The notes under the pieces are model-generated. The model did no database searches, was not told where the DNA came from, and worked only from the letters and a program-made list of their open reading frames with translations. Source: an uncultured Oscillospiraceae bacterium (GTDB lineage: Bacteria > Bacillota > Clostridia > Oscillospirales > JAAYXM01). Taken from it: a stretch of 12,281 nt of DNA. Positions within the stretch are counted from its first letter, which is position 1; every line of letters begins with the position of its first letter. The DNA is taken from positions 1-12,281 of the forward strand of contig CAKSEF010000054.1 in the NCBI GenBank assembly GCA_934446465.1, written 5' to 3'. Positions 1 to 5,222 of this stretch are shown here, in pieces. The position numbers and the translations under genes were made by a program.

Positions 1-236
1 AAACATTTTTCCGAAAGGACAGCATCGATGACGGACTGCGGTATATCGCCCTCAGAACCAATTTCATGTTTTGCAATGCACTTCGGTGCATCAGGCGTGC
101 AATCCCAGATTACAAGGTAAGACTTGTTGTCATTAGCCTCCGGCTGCAACACATAGATTGTTCCGTTATACTCAAATTCAGCCTCGTGGTAATGTGAGAT
201 TAACTCACATAATTCATTCATTGTAATCCCTTGCAT
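1..236 (-). CDS. Hypothetical protein, 3' part cut by window edge
   Basis: I do not recognise this gene. It reads open from 236 off the left edge (78 codons). It begins MQGITMNELCELISHYHEAE and continues with a Tyr/Trp-containing stretch (YNGTIYVLQPE, then SYLVIWDCTPD) that looks like a short antiparallel beta-sheet. It then has a Cys-containing segment and an acidic helix near the edge. Two in-frame starts are possible. ATG 236 lies 7 nt after AGGGG, and this AAGGGGTT leader is also conserved before the AbrB-like gene. ATG 221 (MNELC) lies 6 nt after AAGGG. I chose 236 because its leader is the shared one. It has its own copy of the duplicated promoter-operator cassette and follows the XRE gene, so it is probably under XRE control. 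The coding state is convincing (long open frame, good ribosome binding site, promoter); the function is unknown. Confidence 0.7.
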   Translation of the reverse strand, partial: MQGITMNELCELISHYHEAEFEYNGTIYVLQPEANDNKSYLVIWDCTPDAPKCIAKHEIGSEGDIPQSVIDAVLSEKC

Positions 237-260
237 TATTTAACCCCTTAAATAATCGTT

Positions 261-281
261 TGTGTATATCTTTAATACACA
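261..281 (-). promoter_or_regulatory. Palindromic operator at promoter of left-edge gene
   Basis: Two perfect 7-bp half sites, TGTGTAT and ATACACA, with a 7-nt spacer. The site abuts the -10 hexamer (281-286), roughly -6 to +15, a position where a bound protein would block RNA polymerase. Related sites lie at the same relative position at 698-716 and 1054-1074. The XRE protein encoded at 354-683 is the natural candidate to bind it; that assignment is inference. Confidence 0.6.
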
Positions 282-351
282 TTTTAGCAGTTTTTTTAAC
301 TGCTTCAACAGGAAATCTGATTTTCGTGATTGTTATATTTACTCAGCTGTT
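261..351. repeat. Duplicated promoter-operator cassette, copy A
   Basis: This is a direct repeat of 1054-1145. I count 4 substitutions and one 1-nt indel over about 91 bp. It ends 2 nt short of the XRE stop codon. On the minus strand it holds a promoter for the left-edge gene: -35 TTGAAG (308-303), 16-nt spacer, -10 TAAAAT (286-281). Directly downstream is a perfect palindrome, TGTGTAT-N7-ATACACA (261-281). The spacer of this copy also forms a 7-bp inverted repeat, AGCAGTT-N5-AACTGCT (286-304), which is broken in copy B. The AAGGGGTT leader segment (242-249) is shared with copy B too, across a divergent stretch. Confidence 0.85.
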
Positions 352-353
352 TT

Positions 354-683
354 TTATTCGTTTTCTATAAGTTCCGTAAGGGAATCAACAATTTCAAGAA
401 TCTTCATTTTCTTCCACGCGGGAAGCCTGTCAAGCTTCTCTGAAATCTTGGTGGCTTCGTAAGATGAAGAACGATTTACAACATCACAGAATATTGAGTC
501 TGCCGAGGTTTCGAGCGCATTGAGGATAAGAACCAATTTCTCATATCGCGGAAAAGATGCACCGCGCTCAAGCGTAGATATATAGTTTACGCTTAATCCG
601 ACCTTTTCAGCAAATTCCTGCTGTGTCAGCGAAAGCTTTTCGCGTTGCTGTTTTATCCTCATTCCCACGCGCTTGTCTATCAT
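354..683 (-). CDS. XRE-family (Cro/C1-type HTH) transcriptional repressor
   Basis: A 109-aa DNA-binding protein. Residues about 8-62 form a canonical XRE helix-turn-helix: RIKQQREKLSLTQQEFAEKV, then GLSVNYISTLERG and a helix rich in Leu (LVLILNALETS). The C-terminal ~45 residues are charged and helical and probably serve dimerisation. The start is ATG 683, preceded by AGGAGG with a 7-nt gap. An upstream in-frame ATG (758) would place the start inside the promoter and is rejected. The gene lies 107 nt downstream of the AbrB-like gene and has its own promoter with a palindrome over the -10/+1 region and two extra half sites, so autorepression is likely. Such small repressors are common in integrated elements and in toxin-antitoxin or phage-type switches, but no toxin, integrase or phage gene is visible here. 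Confidence 0.9.
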   Translation of the reverse strand: MIDKRVGMRIKQQREKLSLTQQEFAEKVGLSVNYISTLERGASFPRYEKLVLILNALETSADSIFCDVVNRSSSYEATKISEKLDRLPAWKKMKILEIVDSLTELIENE

Positions 684-697
684 ATCCTCGCCTCCTA

Positions 698-759
698 ATG
701 TGTATGTAATACATATTATATGGCGATGATACACTCTTATAAAGTAATGCTGATACACA
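698..759 (-). promoter_or_regulatory. XRE gene promoter with one palindrome and two extra half sites
   Basis: On the minus strand there is a -10 TATAAT (720-715) and, 17 nt upstream, a weak -35 TTTATA (743-738). The palindrome at 698-716 contains TGTAT-N3-ATACA and extends outward with one mismatched pair. It overlaps the -10 edge, as at the two other promoters. Further half sites GTGTATCA sit between -35 and -10 (about 727-734) and upstream of -35 (752-759). The layout is typical of negative autoregulation by a small HTH repressor. Confidence 0.6.
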
Positions 760-790
760 GTCCACCTATTAAAGATTTACTATTTTTGAA

Positions 791-1021
791 TTATCTGCGT
801 TCCTTAATAGTTTTTATGCAGTCAAGACATATGAATAATTCTGAATCAACATTTTTTTTCGAACCACATATTTTGCAATGCTGAGTATCCCTTTCAATTA
901 TTATTTTACCCTTGTTTTCCCCTATTTTTATCTGCTCTCCCTCACGCATTTTAAATTTTTCCCGTATTTCCTTTGGCAGAGTGATTCTTCCCAGCTTATC
1001 TATTCTTCTTATTGTTTCCAT
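791..1021 (-). CDS. AbrB/MazE-like swapped-hairpin regulator with C-terminal zinc ribbon
   Basis: A 76-aa protein in two parts. Residues 1-45 are an AbrB/MazE-type DNA-binding fold: RRIDKLGRITLPKEIREKFK is the classic beta-hairpin start, followed by a Glu/Lys-rich strand (EGEQIKIGENKGKIIIERD). Residues about 50-70 carry two cysteine pairs (CKIC and CLDC) that should bind one zinc ion. The start is ATG 1021, with AAGGGG 9 nt upstream. A longer frame beginning at 1102 would run through the promoter and operator and is rejected. Proteins of this build are usually transition-state-type or element-borne regulators. It has a strong sigma-A-like promoter (copy B) and lies upstream of the XRE gene on the same strand. 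Its target is unknown; it could also be the antitoxin-like half of a pair, but no toxin partner is next to it. Confidence 0.85.
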   Translation of the reverse strand: METIRRIDKLGRITLPKEIREKFKMREGEQIKIGENKGKIIIERDTQHCKICGSKKNVDSELFICLDCIKTIKERR

Positions 1022-1053
1022 AATCCGCAACCCCTTATATGTATTAAAGCATT

Positions 1054-1145
1054 TATGTATATTTTTAATACACATTTTAGCAGATTTTTTTAACTGTTTC
1101 AACAGGAAATCCGATTTTCGTGATTGTTATATTTACTCAGCTGTT
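1054..1145. repeat. Duplicated promoter-operator cassette, copy B
   Basis: This is the partner of 261-351. On the minus strand it carries -35 TTGAAA (1102-1097), a 17-nt spacer and -10 TAAAAT (1079-1074), a good sigma-A promoter for the AbrB-like gene. The operator palindrome here is TATGTAT-N7-ATACACA (1054-1074), one base off the perfect copy A. Another TATGTAT half site lies at 1038-1044. The homology to copy A stops at about 1145, within the last few bases before the MITE-like element. Confidence 0.85.
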
Positions 1146-1150
1146 GTTTA

Positions 1151-1467
1151 GAAAAAACGGAACGGCTTTAGCCGCCGTCCGGCAAGGCAGTATTGCCCTG
1201 CGAAACATCTTTTTTGCGAATTTCTTCGGCAAAAAGATTCGCAATCCGACAGGATTACTCACCTTTTTACCTTGAACTTCATCAAAAAATTTTGTTTTCA
1301 GGGTGCAAAGCAGTTTTGAAAATCGGAGTTTAAGAAAAATACAAGAAAACGTACCGCCGTAATACTGACGTATACGGCGGTACATTTATGAAGTATTTAC
1401 TTAAAATACGGCTTCAAAACCAATGCTTCCTTGTCGGGCGGCGGCTTTTCGCCGTTCCGTTTTTTAT
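1151..1467. mobile_element. MITE-like non-coding element with terminal inverted repeats
   Basis: The left end (1152-1195, plus strand) and the right end (1465-1421, minus strand) are inverted copies. They share a perfect 15-nt outer part (six A, then CGGAACGGC), a 4- or 5-nt loop that differs, and then 25 nt with 4 mismatches starting GCCGCCG. The direct repeat TTGTTTA flanks the block at 1144-1150 and 1468-1474 and is a candidate 7-bp target duplication. There is no transposase, and the only open frame inside (minus, 1385-1137) is low-quality and runs through the inverted repeat. Internal hairpins include 1216-1242 (GCGAAT/ATTCGC) and 1351-1383. The size (about 317 bp) and structure fit a miniature inverted-repeat transposable element; mobility is inferred. 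Confidence 0.6.
1351..1383 (-). terminator. Hairpin, probable terminator of the M23 peptidase gene
   Basis: A perfect 11-bp stem, GTACCGCCGTA with TACGGCGGTAC, and an 11-nt loop. Read on the minus strand it is followed by a T-rich run (GTTTTCTTGTATTTTTCTT). It lies about 90 nt past the M23 stop codon, inside the MITE-like element. The T-tract is interrupted, so efficiency is uncertain. Confidence 0.5.
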
Positions 1468-1471
1468 TTGT

Positions 1472-3091
1472 TTATCTTAACAGCGTCCACGGGGAGACTA
1501 CTCTGCCGTTTTTGTGTACCTCGAGGTGGACGTGCGGGCCCGTACTGTTGCCCGTGCTTCCCATCTTGGAAATCTGCTCGCCCTTTGCGACTTTCTGACC
1601 CACGCTTACCAGAATCTTTGAGTTGTGCGCGTAGTAGGACTCAAGCCCGTTGCCGTGGTTGATGACTACGAGATAGCCCCAACCGCCGCGCTTCCAGCCG
1701 GCGTAGGTAACCGTTCCGCCGTCTGAGGCGTATACCGGTGTTCCGATTTTTGCCGCGAAGTCGACTCCCTTATGGAAACCGCTTCTTCTGTATCCGAAGT
1801 TGGAGGAGATTATTCCGCCGTTTATCGGGCGTCTGAACTTGCCCGTCGCAACCGTCTTGGGACGCGCCTTTGTTCCGACGCTTATCACCTTCGTAACAGG
1901 CGCCTGCGAAACCGTGCTGCTCACTATGCTTCTCGAAACCTCTTTATTATCGACATAGGTAACGTCCGCGACAACCTTTCGCGTTCCGACTCTGCCGTTG
2001 ACGGTAACTTTTGTGCTTCCCGCGTAGAGGGAGTCCGTTTTAACCGTCTTTGTTTCAAAGGGTATTGTCTCTATATACTCGACATGGCGAACCGCCTGAA
2101 CCGAGAGGAACGGAACTGCCTTAGAAATCGTAACCGTTGCACCCGCGCGGAATTTGCCGTTTGTAAGAGACGGGTTAAGCGAGAGAAGCTGTTCTTTCGT
2201 TATTCCGTTCTTTTTCGCTATCGAGCCAACCGAGTCTCCGGCCTGAATCGTATACGTTTTCGCCTCATGCACGGTAGAAGTAAGCTTCTTTCTTATTTCA
2301 TCGTAGGAGAGGAGATATTCCGCATCGACATATCTCTGCGATATGGAAACATCCTGCGAAAACTTTGCCTTTACGTTTTTATCATTCGTATGGAGAAGCT
2401 CGTCGAGCATTGCCTGAAGCGTTTCGCGGTTACGGCTTGCGCCGACGACCTGCCCGTCGACCGTGAGGGCATAGAGCATTGAAACGTCCTCTATCTTGGA
2501 GAAGAAGAGCGAGCGCAGGCTCTCCTTTGATATTATCTTTTCGCGCGGGACGACACCCAGCTCAAACGACACGTTTGACGATACGCTGTACGGACGCTCA
2601 AGGATTTCGCTTGCGCGCTTCTCGACGAAGCCGACCGCCTCCTCGTACTCCGAACGGCTGTACATATACCCGACTTCCTCGCCGTCAACCGTTATTTTAA
2701 TTCCAACACTGTAAAACGTAGACGCGGCGCATACGAGCGTAACTGCCAAAATGGCGGAAGCAAGCGCGAAACGGTTTGCCCTGAAATGGCCGATGGCGAT
2801 TACGGCGCGGTGCCAAAAACAGCGAAACGAATAATGCGCCTGTGAAATAAAGTCCCAAAGCTTTGCCCCAAGCCCTACGCCGACGACCGTAACGGGGACG
2901 AGGACTGCGGAATGGAGCGTTGTTCCCGCGTTTACAAAAAACTGCGATGCCTTTGTAAGCGCAAATAAAATATTTTCATATATAACGGCGATAAAAGCCG
3001 ATAAAAATCCGTGAGCACGGCTTACCGCAGGCGCATATCTGCCCGCGGATACAGAAGCCTCAACATCGTTTGAAGCCAATTTATCAGACAT
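1472..3091 (-). CDS. Membrane-anchored LysM-G5-M23 peptidoglycan endopeptidase
   Basis: A 539-aa cell-wall hydrolase. Residues 1-107 are a cytoplasmic-looking or membrane-associated N-terminus with two further hydrophobic stretches (about 29-53 and 59-79). Residues about 108-130 are a transmembrane helix. An extracellular region with a repeated VDG motif (about 135 and 211) follows, then LysM (about 279-323, YTIQAGDSVGSIAKKNGI), a G5-like domain (about 328-407) and M23 peptidase (about 425-535). The zinc ligands H440, D444 and H522 (GPHVH) and catalytic H489 and H520 are all present, so it should be active. M23 enzymes cut peptide cross-links in peptidoglycan. The start is ATG 3091, 8 nt after GGAAGGG; an upstream GTG (3100) touches the ribosome binding site and is less likely. 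It is monocistronic. The promoter has WalR-like boxes, which fits a cell-wall remodelling enzyme. Confidence 0.93.
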   Translation of the reverse strand: MSDKLASNDVEASVSAGRYAPAVSRAHGFLSAFIAVIYENILFALTKASQFFVNAGTTLHSAVLVPVTVVGVGLGAKLWDFISQAHYSFRCFWHRAVIAIGHFRANRFALASAILAVTLVCAASTFYSVGIKITVDGEEVGYMYSRSEYEEAVGFVEKRASEILERPYSVSSNVSFELGVVPREKIISKESLRSLFFSKIEDVSMLYALTVDGQVVGASRNRETLQAMLDELLHTNDKNVKAKFSQDVSISQRYVDAEYLLSYDEIRKKLTSTVHEAKTYTIQAGDSVGSIAKKNGITKEQLLSLNPSLTNGKFRAGATVTISKAVPFLSVQAVRHVEYIETIPFETKTVKTDSLYAGSTKVTVNGRVGTRKVVADVTYVDNKEVSRSIVSSTVSQAPVTKVISVGTKARPKTVATGKFRRPINGGIISSNFGYRRSGFHKGVDFAAKIGTPVYASDGGTVTYAGWKRGGWGYLVVINHGNGLESYYAHNSKILVSVGQKVAKGEQISKMGSTGNSTGPHVHLEVHKNGRVVSPWTLLR

Positions 3092-3131
3092 ATTATTCAC
3101 CCTTCCTTCTCATTTTCTCCGCACCGACTCG

Positions 3132-3187
3132 GTTACAAATCGGTTACAGACTGTTTACATGATACCGCAAAAAGGTGTTTATGTCAA
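3132..3187 (-). promoter_or_regulatory. M23 gene promoter with triple WalR/PhoP-like box
   Basis: On the minus strand there is -35 TTGACA (3187-3182), a 17-nt spacer and -10 TATCAT (3164-3159), a near-consensus sigma-A promoter. From the -10 downstream lie three hexamers in direct orientation: TGTAAA (3159-3154), TGTAAC (3148-3143) and TGTAAC (3137-3132), each separated by exactly 5 nt (11-bp period). This matches the WalR (YycF) box, TGTWAH-N5-TGTWAH, and also resembles the PhoP direct-repeat box. Its placement over the start site suggests repression. An AATTGT-N2-ACAATT palindrome lies upstream at 3199-3212. Confidence 0.65.
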
Positions 3188-3273
3188 CCCCTAACTGTAA
3201 TTGTTTACAATTCGGAAACTAAAAAACGGCTTAGTTGTGCGGTTTTTGTGGAAAAATGAAAAATATTCCTCTT

Positions 3274-3290
3274 TGTAACACGACTGTAAC
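3274..3290 (+). promoter_or_regulatory. Second WalR/PhoP-like box, upstream of the HAD gene promoter
   Basis: TGTAAC-ACGAC-TGTAAC on the plus strand, again with the 5-nt gap. It ends 14 nt before the -35 box of the HAD gene, a position compatible with activation of that promoter. The orientation is opposite to the boxes at 3132-3159. Confidence 0.5.
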
Positions 3291-3304
3291 ATTGCAAATA
3301 AATC

Positions 3305-3333
3305 TTGAAAGAACGCGTCGAATTTAGTATAAT
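3305..3333 (+). promoter_or_regulatory. Sigma-A promoter of the HAD gene
   Basis: -35 TTGAAA (3305-3310), 17-nt spacer, -10 TATAAT (3328-3333). Transcription would begin near 3340, about 20 nt before the start codon. The promoter also rules out the longer open frame that begins at 3305. Confidence 0.8.
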
Positions 3334-3361
3334 AGAGCCGAAATATGATAGGAGCGAGAAG

Positions 3362-4042
3362 ATGAAGATAAGCGGAGCAATTTTTGATATGGACGGCACA
3401 CTCACGGACTCGATGCCCGTATGGCGCACAATCGGGAGCACATATTTAAAACGCCGCGGCGTTACTCCGAAAGAGGACATCGACCGCCGTTTTTGCAGCA
3501 TGGGCGTATTTGAGGCGGTGCGGATATTCAGGAACGAGTACGGACTCACGGAATCGGAGAACCGTCTGTGCGATGATATAACGGATATGATATATGACAT
3601 ATACGCAAACGACGTTATGCCGAAAAACGGCGCGGTGCAAATTCTGCGCGAGCTTTGGGAAAAGAAAATTCCCGTCTGCGTTGCCACGGCGACGGACAGA
3701 CCCATGGCGGAGGCGGTTCTTTCGCGGTGCGGTATGCTCAAATATATAATGAAGATTTTCACCTGCCGTGAGGTCGGCGTGGGGAAGAGAAGCCCCGACA
3801 TATACCTTCAGGCGGCAAAGGCGATGGGCACGCGTCCGCGCCGCACCGCTGTTTTCGAGGACGCAACGCACGCGGCAGAGACTGCGAAGAAGGCGGGCTT
3901 TTTCGTTGTCGGGCTTTATGATGAATCCTCGGCGTGTAACTTTGAGGAGACGAAAAAAATCGCCGACGTCTGCGGAAACGACGTAAGCGACTTTCTCGGA
4001 ATGTTTGAAAAACGAAAAGGCTTTTTTCAGCGCCACAGCTGA
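3362..4042 (+). CDS. HAD-superfamily hydrolase (beta-phosphoglucomutase/phosphatase-like)
   Basis: A 226-aa cytosolic protein of the HAD subfamily IA type. Motif I is FDMDGT with nucleophile D9 and acid/base D11. The helical cap covers about residues 16-85. Motif II is CVATATDR (about 106-113), motif III is K142 (GKRSPDIY), and motif IV is E166-D167 (FEDATHA). All catalytic residues are present. Family members either hydrolyse sugar phosphates and other small phosphoesters or isomerise beta-glucose-1-phosphate; the sequence alone does not decide. ATG 3362 follows AGGAG with a 7-nt gap. It is monocistronic and convergent with the mgl operon, and its 3' end overlaps the microprotein gene by 16 nt on the opposite strand. 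A role in sugar phosphate metabolism alongside mgl is possible but not shown. Confidence 0.88.
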   Translation: MKISGAIFDMDGTLTDSMPVWRTIGSTYLKRRGVTPKEDIDRRFCSMGVFEAVRIFRNEYGLTESENRLCDDITDMIYDIYANDVMPKNGAVQILRELWEKKIPVCVATATDRPMAEAVLSRCGMLKYIMKIFTCREVGVGKRSPDIYLQAAKAMGTRPRRTAVFEDATHAAETAKKAGFFVVGLYDESSACNFEETKKIADVCGNDVSDFLGMFEKRKGFFQRHS

Positions 4043-4140
4043 GTTAAGAAAATAATCACGAGCGCAAGAGTGCCGAGGGTTATTACCGTATCGAGGAGTC
4101 TTACCGGCACTTTCATGTTTTTATACATTATATTTTTCAA
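4027..4140 (-). CDS. Putative single-pass membrane microprotein at the end of the mgl operon
   Basis: A 37-codon frame starts 4 nt after the mglC stop. The preferred start is TTG 4140, because AGGAAG at the end of mglC sits 7 nt upstream; ATG 4128 and ATG 4116 are in-frame alternatives (33 and 29 aa). The peptide has a basic N-terminus (KNMKVPVR), one hydrophobic helix (LLDTVITLGTLALVIIFL) and ends TQLWR, as expected for a small inner-membrane protein with the N-terminus inside. I do not recognise a family. The position suggests co-translation with mglC and perhaps a role in assembling or regulating the transporter. The 3' end overlaps the HAD gene on the other strand. It is too short to call with certainty. 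Confidence 0.55.
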   Translation of the reverse strand: MKNIMYKNMKVPVRLLDTVITLGTLALVIIFLTQLWR

Positions 4141-4144
4141 ATGC

Positions 4145-5212
4145 TCACTTCCTTACAAGATATTTGCGCATATCTATCGCGCAGGCAATGAGAATTATAA
4201 GACCCTTAATTATATATTGTAAATTTTGGTTTACGGAGAGGAATGTCAGCGCGACAAATATGATTCGCAGCAGGACTACGCCCATAATAACACCGCGTAT
4301 CTTTCCTATACCGCCGACAAACGAGACCCCGCCGATTACGCACGCGGCGATTGCGTCGAGCTCGTAGTTGAGTCCCGTTGCGGCGCTGTTTGAACCGATT
4401 CTCGCGCCCTCGATAAATCCCGTTACGCCGTACAGCGCGCCCGCGATTGCGAACACGGCTATTATCGTTGCATCGACGTTTACGCCCGAAACGTGCGCGG
4501 CATCGGGGTTTGAACCGACGGCGAACATATTCTTTCCGAATTTCGTTTTGTTCCAGACGAACCACATGAGCGCGGTTATGACTATCGAGTACCACACGAA
4601 ATTCGGCACGGCGCTTTTCCCGATTGAGAGGATACTGCCGTTGATTAACCGTGTATAGCTCTCGTCAAGCCCCGATATCGACTGCCCGTTGTTTGTGCCG
4701 AGTGTGAGATACATGAGAAGCCCGCCGTAGACTATGAGCTGTGTCGCGAGCGTTACAATGAATGGGTGAAGGTTGAATTTTGCCGTGCAGAAGCCGTTTA
4801 CAAGCCCGATTATTGCGCCTATTGCGATTATGATGAGGATTACCCAGAAAACGGGCACCGTTCCTATCTGCGGGAACATCTTGTTGGCATACCCCGAGGA
4901 CTGCAAAAGCGACGCGGCAACGCAGGCGCACGCGCCGACGGCGCGTCCGGCGGAAAGGTCGGTTCCCGTCAGTATAATCGCACCCGCAATTCCGAGCGCG
5001 ATTGGGAGATTCGCCGCGGAGAGCGAGATTATATTCACTATCGACCCCGTCGAGAGAAACCGCGGCCGCGATATTGCAATTCCGACAATAACGATTACGA
5101 GAAAGATATAGAGCGCGTTGTTTATAAGAAATTCGCGCCTGTATCTCTTTTTTTCGTTCGGGGGGAGTTCCTTGTATTCATTTATTCTTCGCGTTATAAA
5201 ATTCTTTTCCAT
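4145..5212 (-). CDS. mglC: Galactose/methyl-galactoside ABC transporter permease MglC
   Basis: A 355-aa integral membrane permease of the ribose/galactose (BPD_transp_2) family. After a charged N-terminal segment (about 1-30) there are eight or more hydrophobic helices, e.g. LYIFLVIVIVGIAIS, VFWVILIIIAIGAIIGLV and LIILIACAID near the C-terminus. Family hallmarks are visible: GTDLSAGRAVG after the second helix, VGSNPDAAHVSGV in the cytoplasmic loop, and the coupling segment VIGGVSFVGGIGKIRG that docks onto the ATPase. The frame is open further upstream to 5293 over the end of mglA, but ATG 5212 is the start with proper spacing to AGGAAG (6 nt); ATG 5218 touches the ribosome binding site. It lies 10 nt after mglA, in the usual order B-A-C. 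It should form the channel for the sugar delivered by MglB. Confidence 0.93.
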   Translation of the reverse strand: MEKNFITRRINEYKELPPNEKKRYRREFLINNALYIFLVIVIVGIAISRPRFLSTGSIVNIISLSAANLPIALGIAGAIILTGTDLSAGRAVGACACVAASLLQSSGYANKMFPQIGTVPVFWVILIIIAIGAIIGLVNGFCTAKFNLHPFIVTLATQLIVYGGLLMYLTLGTNNGQSISGLDESYTRLINGSILSIGKSAVPNFVWYSIVITALMWFVWNKTKFGKNMFAVGSNPDAAHVSGVNVDATIIAVFAIAGALYGVTGFIEGARIGSNSAATGLNYELDAIAACVIGGVSFVGGIGKIRGVIMGVVLLRIIFVALTFLSVNQNLQYIIKGLIILIACAIDMRKYLVRK

Positions 5213-5222
5213 AGACATCTTC

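Noticed and set aside
878..1151. Plus-strand open frames opposite the AbrB-like gene and cassette copy B
   Set aside because: Phe/Ser/Ile-rich low-complexity translations; the duplicate frame at 262-462 exists only because the cassette is repeated.
1137..1385. 82-codon minus-strand open frame in the gene-free block
   Set aside because: It runs through the terminal inverted repeat and the hairpin at 1351-1383, has no ribosome binding site of note and reads like translated non-coding DNA; explained by the MITE-like element.
1772..2714. Long plus-strand open frames antisense to the M23 gene
   Set aside because: Arg/Cys-rich compositions typical of the reverse complement of a GC-rich gene; the opposite strand has all M23, LysM and G5 motifs.
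3223..3248. A-rich/T-rich arms around GGC...GCGG as a hairpin between the divergent M23 and HAD genes
   Set aside because: The arms are interrupted by a G-G mismatch and the stem is otherwise A-T; not convincing as a terminator or attenuator.
3305..3361. 19-codon N-terminal extension of the HAD protein
   Set aside because: It would start on the -35 box of a near-consensus promoter; the start at 3362 has a good ribosome binding site and places motif I at the expected position.
4069..4111. Inverted repeat AGTGCCG/CGGCACT as a terminator for the HAD gene
   Set aside because: The loop is 29 nt and no T-run follows on the plus strand; it lies within the microprotein frame. No clear terminator is seen for either convergent unit.
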